NCBI RefSeq assembly: GCF_963676685.1
Contig: NC_092354.1
Location: 73,173,335 to 73,237,334 of the forward strand
Direction: 5' to 3'
Length of the DNA: 64,000 nt
Source: Mytilus edulis
Taxonomy: Eukaryota > Mollusca > Bivalvia > Mytilida > Mytilidae
Positions 1-7,796 of this stretch are shown one piece after another. The notes beneath the pieces were generated by a model that saw only the letters and a program-made list of their open reading frames with translations, was not told the origin of the DNA and ran no database searches. Positions within the stretch are counted from its first letter, which is position 1; each line of letters opens with the position of its first letter. A program made the position numbers and the translations under genes.

Positions 1-45
1 TTCTTTATCCACAATTATTTAAATACTTAGATATTACTTAAAGAC

Positions 46-845
46 AAATCCCTCTATTGTTTCTGCGCATTCCGCCTTGCGTCGCCTTTGTTTCGTTTTT
101 TTCTATGACGTGCGTCAATTTTTCCGCGAAACATTTTAAAAGACGTCGGCGCCGATAAACTATATGCTATAGCGGCCATGATGGCTCGATTTAAGGGTCG
201 CTTTGTACGACAACAGGAGAAAGACAGACGTGTACAGTAATCTGAACTCGTTTCCGATAGAAATGTTGCCGATCATACGAAAAACACAGAGGCTACGGAC
301 ACATACCAGTCTATCTGGCTACCAGGAGAAAGACGGATATTTGAGCCATACCAAGTTTCAAAAGATTTGAAAGCAGGATGCACCGACTGTGCGAGCACCT
401 TGCATATTACAGACATAGTGGCTAAGACAAATTGTGGTTTAGGCTTTTTTATGTATATTCTTTGCGAATGTGGAAGTATGAATGCAATCAAATCAGGAAA
501 AGTCCATCATGATGCTTCAAAGTTTAAAACCAGACCCATCTTTGATATTAATTCTAAAGCTGCAATTGGTAAGTTTATAGTGTTCATGCCTACACACATA
601 TAATATATCCAATATAATTCACATTTATACCATATTACTGTTTCTGCATCGAATTCAAAATTGCAAAATGAATAACGGCGTACACATTTTATTCTTATAT
701 AAAATGTAACCGTTGAAGCAACAAACGTAAAACAGTAGACAATATTATCTATGATTACACTTCTAATCGTTTTGATCGAGAAATGTACTTTTACTCTTTG
801 TATAAATATTTACATGTTAAAAACAACATTAAACACAACTGTATT
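46..845 (+). mobile_element. Insertion holding a Mutator-like transposase exon
   Basis: The block 846-2082 is paralogous to 52291-55246, and its match resumes on the left near 20-45. The roughly 800 bp between 46 and 845 have no counterpart on the right, so I read them as an insertion, or as the edge of one whose ends I cannot define. The GC-richer first 240 bases lead into a coding exon at 181-568. Nothing coding was seen in 604-845. No terminal inverted repeats were recognised. Confidence 0.45.
181..568 (+). pseudogene. Mutator-like transposase N-terminal exon, one stop codon
   Basis: An ATG at 181 opens with MARFKGRFVRQQEKDRRVQ and hits TAA at 238-240. The same frame is then open to 568, where a GTAAGT donor follows in phase 1. 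The later part shows a GERRIFE stretch, paired cysteines (CTDC and, further on, CEC) and RPIFDINSKAAIG. This layout of a basic start, a Cys-rich module and an 'IFD-N-K' block recalls the N-terminal region of Mutator-like transposase proteins in invertebrate genomes. That family call is from memory of the family pattern and is moderate. With one nonsense codon and no downstream catalytic exon in view, it is a relic or a fragment. Confidence 0.45.
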
Positions 846-1166
846 TAAATAAGCAATAGGGTTTATATATGTTTTGGGGGTAAACTGTTTACCTGCCCAG
901 CGTTGACTGTGTCCTGAACGTTATCTTGACCAGTAAAAATGCCTATATACCGATTTGAATGCATTAGGAATTGGTTCATTTTTAAAAAAAAAACATTAAG
1001 ATTTAATCAATCATGTTATCAAATAAAAAAAACACTAGACTGTTCCAAATGTTTAACTTCTCCAGACTAACACATCAATTCTGAAATAGTGTTGTATTAT
1101 CTAAATCAACGATTAGTGAAAACTAAAAGGTCGTGTTAAAGACGCCATTTTTATCAACCAGATGTA
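846..1166. repeat. Segmental duplication block, left copy (matches 52291-52590)
   Basis: Runs such as CCAGCGTTGACTGTGTCCTG, GCATTAGGAATTGGTTCA and AACTAAAAGGTCGTGTTAAAG occur in the same order and orientation at 52291-52590, with about one mismatch in ten. No coding sequence was seen. Together with 1600-2082 it is the far flank of the gene-1/gene-4 duplication. Confidence 0.85.
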
Positions 1167-1600
1167 TATAGATTCTACCACTGCATCGAGTGTCATACGA
1201 TATTTATCCACTCGAGACAGTTAAATTTTAAATTTAAAACGCGAGGTTTGCCCGAGCGTTTTAAATATTTAAAATTTAAGTGTCGAGAGTGGATAAATAT
1301 CGTATTACACGAGATTTGGTGGCAGAATCTGTTTCTCTAATGATTTTCTAACATTATGCAGGCAAACTTATACCTTCTTTTCCAATGATCTGCGAAAAGA
1401 TATGTTCTTTCTATGTGACGTCATCAGGCATGGTCGCCTTTTTTCATGCCGTCACAATAGGAATTTCAGAGGAAAGCAAGAAAATTCGACGTCATAATCG
1501 GATTTTAACCAATGAAGTACTGAGATCAAACGAACCACACGTTGATTACATTTTTTTTATACAATGAGTACAGAAAGGGACAAATTGACGAAGAATTAGA
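1167..1600. repeat. Foldback-containing insertion, absent from right copy
   Basis: The paralogous right copy runs directly from AGATGTA to the ACTGATAACTAGACGAA block, so this stretch is extra on the left. It contains an imperfect palindrome at about 1195-1309. A second segment (about 1340-1470) resembles the minus strand of 22310-22400, sharing GTCATCA-CATGGTCGC-TTT. The small ORF at 1385-1567 lies in this repeat and is not considered a gene. Confidence 0.5.
1195..1309. repeat. Long imperfect hairpin (foldback)
   Basis: The arm ACGATATTTATCCACTCGAG pairs with CTCGAGAGTGGATAAATATCGT-like sequence around 1288-1307, and the inner arms TTAAATTTTAAATTTAAAACG pair with the complement after a short GC-rich loop. 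It is consistent with a foldback or MITE-type repeat. Confidence 0.7.
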
Positions 1601-2082
1601 TAAACTATATTCATATAATCACTGATAACTAGACGAAAAGTTGGTGTCACTAACCTTATAGTATACAACGAGACTTTTGTTATACATAGCTAGATCAAAT
1701 ATCTCTTTATTTATTCTCTGGAAATTCATTTTTGTACAAACATTTATCTTTTTTTCAACATTATTATTGAATATTTTTTACTCTTAAAAGATAACTTTGA
1801 TCCCTATCAATTGCTAAAAATAGCAACATGCCCAATATCATTGCCTTAACTTGTTTATTTCTAATTACAATCAAGTAACGTACGTTGAGACGAGTTTGGG
1901 ATATTGGTATTGAGCTATCTAGTTAGTTGAACTTAGTTTGGATGAACTAAAGCATATATGCGTGTTGACGAATGTATAACAAATTAAACAGATTCCCTGA
2001 TACATCAAACACAATGTTTTGTCAGTATGTTTGATTGCTTGATGTAAACTTTGGATGCAACGGCAGCTATTTTACTTCTAAC
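1600..2082. repeat. Segmental duplication block, left copy (matches 54800-55246)
   Basis: The order and orientation of ATAGTATACAACGAGACTTT, GATCAAATATCTCTTTATTT, TTGCTAAAAATAGCAACATG and GGTATTGAGCTATCTAGTTA are repeated at 54800-55246. Close to the LINE junction the left copy lacks about 30 bases present on the right (roughly 55210-55246). Confidence 0.85.
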
Positions 2083-2098
2083 AAGTAAAACAGGACAA
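2083..2098. repeat. Target-site duplication, left side of LINE
   Basis: AAGTAAAACAGGACAA occurs here, immediately after the LINE at 12691-12706, and once only at the paralogous unoccupied site 55247-55262. This defines the LINE insertion exactly. Confidence 0.93.
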
Positions 2099-2168
2099 GA
2101 TCAAGGATTATCGCCCCTGATACCAAGGTCTCTCGTGGTGAGAACTTTCATATAAATATTGAATTTTT

Positions 2169-3357
2169 ATGCAAAAAAAAACCAACAAAATGTCTAAAGA
2201 CTGGGAAAATGAATGGGAAAGTGACATATGCAGCAGACAATCAATGCAAACCAACCCATATTACGATGATAAACACTTAAAACAGAGTCGAAATGTATCT
2301 GACTCGACAGAAAACGTAAACAATATGGCGCCAACATATGCAAAAGTAACTGCTGGTAACCTTACAATCAATACAGATACAAACGGAACAAAAACAAATG
2401 ATACAAACGGTGTCAAACCTATATTTATCAAAGAAACAGACGTTTTTGGAGCCTCAAACCCACCCAAAGAACTTTGGCTCACCCACTTAGAAATATTCAG
2501 AGGAATGTCAATGTCAATAAAAAGAGAACATATAAAAGGAATTCAGAGAATAGGAAGAATGTGGAGGTTATACTTAGACGCAGAAGAAGACAGGCTTAAA
2601 CTCCTAAGTGAAGGAGTAGTCCTCAGAGGAAAGACCATCCCCCTCCTTCCACATAACCCAAACAACCCCAACTATAAAAACAATTTAAAAAAAAGTTAGA
2701 GTAAAGAATGTGCCATTATCTGCAGATGATGGACAGATACAAAGAGAATTAGAGAAGAGAAATATCAAAGTTATATCCATAAACAGAGACAGATTAAGAG
2801 TAGATAATCAAATGACAGATTGTGAAACAGGAGACAGAGTGGTTTTCTGTGAGAAATTTGAGGAACAACTGCCAAAAACTATGCAATTTGGAAAATATCT
2901 TGCTAGAGTCTCACACTTTGGTCAAATAGACATAAACACTCATTTCATCTGCAGTAAATGCCTCCAACATGGCCACTTTACAAGTGACTGTCCCAATGAA
3001 TGGATGTGTAGAGGCTGCAACAAGTCAGGTCACAAATTAATAAACTGTCCAACATTTTTTGAAAATATGAGACAAAAAGAAACAAAAGACCAACAAGAGA
3101 TTGAAAATCAAATAACAGAACCTGACAACATAATGCAAGAAACAACACAAAAAGAACACATAGAAGATATCACACATCAACACAATCAAGAAGTGAACAA
3201 AACAGATGGATGTACAGAAATTTCAATTCAATTAAGTGCTAATTTGGAACAGAACATAACAGTTACCACAGATGACAAACAAAATCTAACCCCAGAGAAG
3301 AAAAAAGAAAAAAAAAAAGAAAAACATACCAGAAAAAAAGGAAAGCCTTTCGCATAG
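2169..3357 (+). pseudogene. LINE ORF1, nucleic-acid-binding protein, frameshifted
   Basis: The first part (2169-2699) has a low-complexity N-terminus, TYAKVTA and a fold rich in basic residues. The second part (2710-3357) starts with NVPLSADDGQIQRELEKR, RRM-like in character as in L1/Tx1 ORF1 proteins. Two zinc knuckles follow, CSKCLQHGHFTSDC and CRGCNKSGHKLINC, and then a charged lysine/glutamate-rich tail. The two parts are in different frames (codon phases 0 and 1), joined across the A8 run at 2687-2694, so one base was probably gained or lost there. The family role is to coat the LINE RNA. A programmed frameshift on the A run is possible but less likely than decay. Confidence 0.85.
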
Positions 3358-3657
3358 TGCAGTCTCAAAAACCAACAATTCAGGTAAACAAACAAGTCAG
3401 AAACAATTGGACATAAACAGATTTACCACTCCAAATAGAAGACAAGAAAATCTAAAAGGAAGAACACCACCAACTCCACAAAGCCAAGACAAAAAAAAAC
3501 AAGGCTGCAAAGACTTAATCGAAAACTTTAATTATATCTTTTATCTTAATACAAAAAAAATTTAAAAAAAATGATGTCATTGTATATAATGTATATAATC
3601 TTTTCCATACTTAGTTATCCTTTATGACAAAAGAGTGATAACACAAATGAAATCTAT

Positions 3658-4605
3658 ATGTCATACATTCAGTATCAACATAAAATCAAATGCTATCTGA
3701 AGTATTCAACAGTGATGATGATACTAGTACATTTGTATTTTATCAACAAACTTACTTGTAAGAAATGTATAAAATCAAATACATTTTCAAAAATGGGCTT
3801 TCCCATGTCTATTTTTAGTAACAATTCAAACTTTATTAACAACAGATATAATGCAACAAGATCGCAACAAAAAATATTAAAAGAAAAGAAAACAACAGTA
3901 ATACTTACATTATCTGTTCTGACAAGTACCGACTGTCAAATCTTATCTAATAAACCTAAAAATAAATCAATAAAATTAAATAAAGTAATACATATTTACA
4001 TAAATAAAATTTCATATTATTCGTACATGATGATACTGTTTGTAAAAAGATGTTTTCAGATGCACAAACACAAGCTACGTAATACAGCAAGGAAATCATG
4101 TAGTAAACGAATGACTTTGTGTTATAGAACTTGTTATATTACAATAACGCAATGTAAAGACTTACAGCTATATATACATTGGTTAATATGTAATTTGTTG
4201 TATACTATTTGTTACGAGAACACAACAGAGATACCAAAAGACTGTCTAACAACGTATAGGTATTCTCTGTTTTTATCATACATGTGTTACAGTTTGTATG
4301 TTACCATCATTGTACGCGCATGGTTTGCATGCTTGCGCTACTGTCATGTACTCGTATTTCTTTATTGTATACATTGTATAATATGTAAACACCTTATAAC
4401 ATGCATAAGATCAGAAAACATCATAAAGCTTATATTTAAAGTTAGAACAAACATGCCAAACGATCACATACGGCTAGCGGAAACTTTAACTAAACTAGGC
4501 ACTTTTGGGGAAAAGGCTAATATAATAAAAAAATTATATAAACAACAACTGTTTATGTGTGAAGACAAAACAATGCCTATTTTTATCTTCACTTTTTTAA
4601 ATTAA
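3658..4605 (+). CDS. Unrecognised 315-codon ORF between LINE ORF1 and ORF2
   Basis: I do not recognise this ORF. It is open for 315 codons in very AT-rich DNA, where stops should be frequent. It encodes many Cys, Tyr and Ile residues and a hydrophobic, membrane-like centre (YRYSLFLSYMCYSLYVTIIV and following) with CxxC-like pairs (CIHCIIC). A second short ORF (4628-4873) follows and overlaps the start of ORF2. The region lies inside the LINE by its target-site duplication but is longer than usual for an L1/Tx1 inter-ORF spacer. It could be an accessory LINE ORF, a captured sequence or a chance ORF. Confidence 0.3.
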   Translation: MSYIQYQHKIKCYLKYSTVMMILVHLYFINKLTCKKCIKSNTFSKMGFPMSIFSNNSNFINNRYNATRSQQKILKEKKTTVILTLSVLTSTDCQILSNKPKNKSIKLNKVIHIYINKISYYSYMMILFVKRCFQMHKHKLRNTARKSCSKRMTLCYRTCYITITQCKDLQLYIHWLICNLLYTICYENTTEIPKDCLTTYRYSLFLSYMCYSLYVTIIVRAWFACLRYCHVLVFLYCIHCIICKHLITCIRSENIIKLIFKVRTNMPNDHIRLAETLTKLGTFGEKANIIKKLYKQQLFMCEDKTMPIFIFTFLN

Positions 4606-4835
4606 AAGTGCACTTAAAAAAGAAAGAATGCACAAACCACCTATGATTAGAATCAAAATAATAAACAACTTTGAAATTTTAATGAATGGTACTAAAAGTA
4701 ACCCAACAGTTTTAAACAACTTTACCACCAGGCTGTCACGTGTTACACCTTTAGAATTTATCAACAAAGAAAGTAGTTACGAGTCAGTCAAGCGTACTTT
4801 AAATAAAATAAATAACAAATTTAAAATCAATCAAT

Positions 4836-5120
4836 ATGATAAAAGACATCCATATATGTACGCTAAATGTTAAAGGACTCAGAGATAAAGAGAAAAGAAC
4901 AAGATTTTATCAATGGATAAAAAATCAAAAAAGTCTTATAACTTTTATACAAGAGAGTCACTTTGATGAAAATCTTGAAAAAAAATTATATACTGAAACT
5001 AGTAACGTTATCTATTTTAGTCATGGTACAACCCAAAGTAGAGGGGTAGCCATTATAATTGATAATAAGTTAGAATGTAAAGTAATTAATGAAAACAAAG
5101 ACAAAGACGGTAGAATACTA
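4836..5120 (+). pseudogene. LINE ORF2, endonuclease N-terminal part
   Basis: It begins MIKDIHICTLNVKGLRDKEK and continues through FIQESHFDE and SRGVAIII, the start of an exonuclease-endonuclease-phosphatase (APE-type) domain: LNVKGL carries the metal-site Asn and QESH the catalytic Glu. It stops being LINE sequence at 5120, directly after the codons for GRIL, where the recombinase element enters. Coding resumes in the same frame at 7797. The role in a live copy is nicking target DNA to prime reverse transcription. Confidence 0.88.
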
Positions 5121-5386
5121 AATATATTTCATTTCGTTTGAAATTGGGGTTTTCCCTTTAGGTATTTGTAGTTATTATATATAGATGGGAATTAGTGTAA
5201 CTAGTTTTAGAACTAGTTCTGCAGGAGTATGTACTATTTATAAAGTCTGATGTTACGTGTACAAAGCACGAGAAAAGTTTTGGCGGTTTCTACGGGTGGG
5301 GTACTATATAAAGTTTGGCATTTAAATGTATTAGTATCGAAGGTGCTCGCAGTTAGGTCGTATAGTACGAAGTTAGTCACATTAAT
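5121..5386 (+). repeat. Split direct repeat A1
   Basis: 266 bp, identical by eye to A2 at 7321-7586. It contains a pair of AACTAGTT palindromes (5199-5206 and 5211-5218) and a TATATAA box at 5305-5311. The repeat ends 8 bp before the Gag start. Confidence 0.93.
5305..5311 (+). promoter_or_regulatory. TATA-like box in repeat A1
   Basis: TATATAA lies about 90 bp upstream of the Gag ATG at 5395 within repeat A1 and recurs in A2 at 7505-7511. It is a plausible core promoter for the element. No initiator evidence is available. Confidence 0.35.
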
Positions 5387-5394
5387 TTACGTTT

Positions 5395-6144
5395 ATGATG
5401 TCCGATACTGGTTCCGACCATGATGATTTGAGACCGTCCAAAAGTAAAGAGAGTACATCAAATACCGAGTTGTCTACTGATGGTGCCGTATCGTTGTTTT
5501 CAACAGTTTTAACGAACGCTCTAGAACAGCAGAAGGTTAATTTAATCAAACATTTCGAAAACCAATTTATACAACCAGTGAAGTCAACCGGTGTTTCGAC
5601 TCCAGATTTCGTTTTCAAGAGAGAGGGACATCGCATTCAGTACTTATTTAATACAGAAAGGTCCGACACGATTTCAAGAATAGAGAAACTGATAAGGTCC
5701 AAATCGTACGTTCAGGCGTTGGAGGTGTTAGCAGAAGAGAAAGAAACCTTGCGGAAGAGGAACAAAATTGTGAAAATCGCCGACAAACATGGATGGGACA
5801 CCGTTAATGAATATCTTGATAGTCCTTTGGCTGACGATAAGGATGATGCAGCCAATTTGCGTTCCGCTATTGCCAGTGCTTCTAGAAAAAGGAAAAGTTC
5901 AAAACCGTATGATCGGCCCAGCAATAAACCTACAGAAAGTGGAAATAAATTCAACGCAAAGAATTTTTTTCGTGGGATTAGTCAAAACAGTGGATTCGGA
6001 GAAAATGCAGGTCAGTCGCAGAACAGATCCGGGAAATGCTTCTATTGCAATCAACAAGGACATTTCGCCAGATACTGTCCATTCAAGGCAAGTCCGTCAG
6101 CAACAGTCAGCACGGCCCCAAAGGAACAAGAAAAGTCACAGTAA
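5395..6144 (+). CDS. Gag-like protein of the recombinase element
   Basis: 249 codons starting with tandem ATGs at 5395 and 5398. The acidic, Ser-rich first 30 residues are followed by a probable helical segment. A central block then runs FKREGHRIQYLFN, KIVKIADKHGWDTVNEYL and LADDKDDAANLRSA (residues 74-158), a pattern I associate with Gag-like proteins of DIRS elements in invertebrates. A basic stretch (RKRKSSK) comes next, and a CCHC zinc knuckle, CFYCNQQGHFARYC, lies at residues 215-228. The protein ends 21 residues later at TAA 6142-6144. It is presumed to package the element RNA or bind nucleic acid. In complete relatives an RT frame would follow. Here the recombinase ORF follows directly in another frame. 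Confidence 0.8.
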   Translation: MMSDTGSDHDDLRPSKSKESTSNTELSTDGAVSLFSTVLTNALEQQKVNLIKHFENQFIQPVKSTGVSTPDFVFKREGHRIQYLFNTERSDTISRIEKLIRSKSYVQALEVLAEEKETLRKRNKIVKIADKHGWDTVNEYLDSPLADDKDDAANLRSAIASASRKRKSSKPYDRPSNKPTESGNKFNAKNFFRGISQNSGFGENAGQSQNRSGKCFYCNQQGHFARYCPFKASPSATVSTAPKEQEKSQ

Positions 6145-6158
6145 AGAACCGACGTTAG

Positions 6159-7181
6159 ATGAAGATACTACGAATGGAGACTCAATGGAAACAGTTCGAA
6201 GAATTAGCCAATGATTCTAGATTTGCCAAAATTGTCAGTGCATTGCCATCAATCGTGGAAGCGTCTAGCTCAAAATCTACTGTTAAAAAGTATAAATTTT
6301 ATTTTGGAAAATTTCGTATTTGGTGTTCCGATTGTCAACTTGAATTTTCTCCGGCTAATTCAACTACAGTATGTTTATATATCGGTTCACTGATACAGCA
6401 AGGTGTTGGCGTGTCCGTTTTAGAATCTAACTTTTATTCAATTAAATGGTATCATGACATTAACTTTAAATACAATCCTTGTTCTGATAAGTTGTTATCT
6501 AATATTTTGGAAGGCGGTCGCAGAATTTTGAGTAAACCCATCAACAAAAAAGAGCCTATTACTACTGACATTTTAAAGTTAATTGTTTCTAGATACGGCT
6601 CCGAACACGATTTGTCTAATTTAAGAGTGTGTTTACTATGTCTTCTTGGATTTTCCGGTTTCTTACGCTACAGCGAGTTAGCTAAGATAAAAAGAAACAA
6701 CATTGTTTTTTATGATACTCATGTTGAGATTACTATTGATAAGAGTAAAACAGACATTTATAGAAGAGGAAACACGGTTATAATTGCTAGGACCGGGAAT
6801 GAAACGTGTCCCGTTAAGTGGTTAAAAAAAAATTATTTGAAATTAGCTGGTTTAGAATCTGATTCTGATTATTTTATTTTTCGGTCTTTGTCATTTTTGA
6901 AATCACAAGGTGTATACAAGCTAAGCAAAAACAATACATCCTTATCGTACACTAGAGCTCGTGAGATATTACTTAAGGCTTTGGAAGACATTGGTTTGGA
7001 TAAATCTAAATTCGGGTTGCATAGTCTGAGAAGTGGAGGTGCTACCTCAGCAGCTAATAACGGGGTTTCTGATAGATTATTGAAGGCCCACGGTAGATGG
7101 TCATCAGATCAGTCGAAAGATGGTTATATTAAGGACAATTTACATCGTCAGTTGGTAGTATCTTTGAATCTTGGCATATAA
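6159..7181 (+). CDS. Tyrosine recombinase (DIRS/Crypton class)
   Basis: 340 codons. The ATG at 6159 immediately follows an in-frame TAG at 6156, so this is the first possible start. The N-terminal 130 residues form a SAM-like, core-DNA-binding region. The catalytic part carries R170 in GFSGFLRYSEL, a lysine in DKSKTD (195 or 197), H288-x-x-R291 in GLHSLRSGGAT, H311 with W314 in HGRW, and the nucleophile Y323 in DGYIK. All expected catalytic residues are present. The enzyme should join circular element DNA to target DNA by strand exchange without making a target duplication, in agreement with the insertion structure seen. Neighbours are Gag-like upstream and repeat B1 29 bp after its stop. Confidence 0.93.
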   Translation: MKILRMETQWKQFEELANDSRFAKIVSALPSIVEASSSKSTVKKYKFYFGKFRIWCSDCQLEFSPANSTTVCLYIGSLIQQGVGVSVLESNFYSIKWYHDINFKYNPCSDKLLSNILEGGRRILSKPINKKEPITTDILKLIVSRYGSEHDLSNLRVCLLCLLGFSGFLRYSELAKIKRNNIVFYDTHVEITIDKSKTDIYRRGNTVIIARTGNETCPVKWLKKNYLKLAGLESDSDYFIFRSLSFLKSQGVYKLSKNNTSLSYTRAREILLKALEDIGLDKSKFGLHSLRSGGATSAANNGVSDRLLKAHGRWSSDQSKDGYIKDNLHRQLVVSLNLGI

Positions 7182-7210
7182 TTCTGAACTGTTTCATTTC
7201 CTTTGATTCG

Positions 7211-7320
7211 ATGTTACTGCGAGCAACTAACTCTATTTATGTGTTTGTTTTGTTTAAAGCCTAATTGAATTTAGAGTAGAAATACTTTAAATTCGGACGA
7301 GCAGGGCGAGGGAGAATTTA
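7211..7320 (+). repeat. Split direct repeat B1
   Basis: 110 bp from ATGTTACTGCGAGC to GGGAGAATTTA, identical by eye to B2 at 7687-7796. It abuts A2 directly, forming the internal B1A2 junction that in this class represents the joined ends of a circular intermediate. Confidence 0.93.
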
Positions 7321-7586
7321 AATATATTTCATTTCGTTTGAAATTGGGGTTTTCCCTTTAGGTATTTGTAGTTATTATATATAGATGGGAATTAGTGTAA
7401 CTAGTTTTAGAACTAGTTCTGCAGGAGTATGTACTATTTATAAAGTCTGATGTTACGTGTACAAAGCACGAGAAAAGTTTTGGCGGTTTCTACGGGTGGG
7501 GTACTATATAAAGTTTGGCATTTAAATGTATTAGTATCGAAGGTGCTCGCAGTTAGGTCGTATAGTACGAAGTTAGTCACATTAAT
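7321..7586 (+). repeat. Split direct repeat A2
   Basis: Second copy of the 266-bp A repeat. It ends at ACATTAAT where A1 also ends. The following 100 bp (7587-7686) are unique to the element and include AATAAAATT near 7658, a possible polyadenylation signal. The small ORF at 7450-7650 across A2 is not considered real. Confidence 0.93.
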
Positions 7587-7686
7587 GGCTGCTATGTTTA
7601 TTACATGTATTTATATTATGTTGTTTGTATCGAAGAAACTTGTATTATAGAGTGAAATAAAATTTGTATCGCAAGAGAAGATAATA

Positions 7687-7796
7687 ATGTTACTGCGAGC
7701 AACTAACTCTATTTATGTGTTTGTTTTGTTTAAAGCCTAATTGAATTTAGAGTAGAAATACTTTAAATTCGGACGAGCAGGGCGAGGGAGAATTTA
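7687..7796 (+). repeat. Split direct repeat B2, right end of the element
   Basis: Identical by eye to B1. It ends in GAGAATTTA, after which LINE ORF2 resumes with ATGTTAAATATAG. TAA is shared at the left junction (5119-5121), the B1A2 junction (7319-7321) and the right junction (7795-7797), and so is a candidate crossover core. Confidence 0.93.

Larger units (their letters stand above)
5121..7796 (+). mobile_element. DIRS/Ngaro-like tyrosine-recombinase element without reverse transcriptase
   Basis: This 2676-bp element has split direct repeats in the order A1 (5121-5386), coding region, B1 (7211-7320), A2 (7321-7586), a 100-bp spacer and B2 (7687-7796). By eye A1 and A2 are identical over 266 bp and B1 and B2 over 110 bp. 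This layout is known from PAT/Ngaro-type DIRS-order retrotransposons. The two ORFs are intact: Gag-like (5395-6144) and tyrosine recombinase (6159-7181), separated by 14 bp. Reverse transcriptase, RNase H and any hydrolase or methylase domain expected between them are missing. There is no target-site duplication. Excising 5121-7796 restores the LINE frame exactly. Identical repeats and open frames point to recent insertion. Confidence 0.9.

Noticed and set aside
5789..6214. 141-codon ORF overlapping the Gag-like ORF in another frame
   Set aside because: It has no RT, RNase H or other recognisable motif and is fully explained as a shadow of the Gag-like coding sequence. It is not evidence of a hidden polymerase.
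7450..7650. 66-codon ORF across repeat A2
   Set aside because: It lies in the repeat and is interrupted in the A1 copy context, with no protein features.
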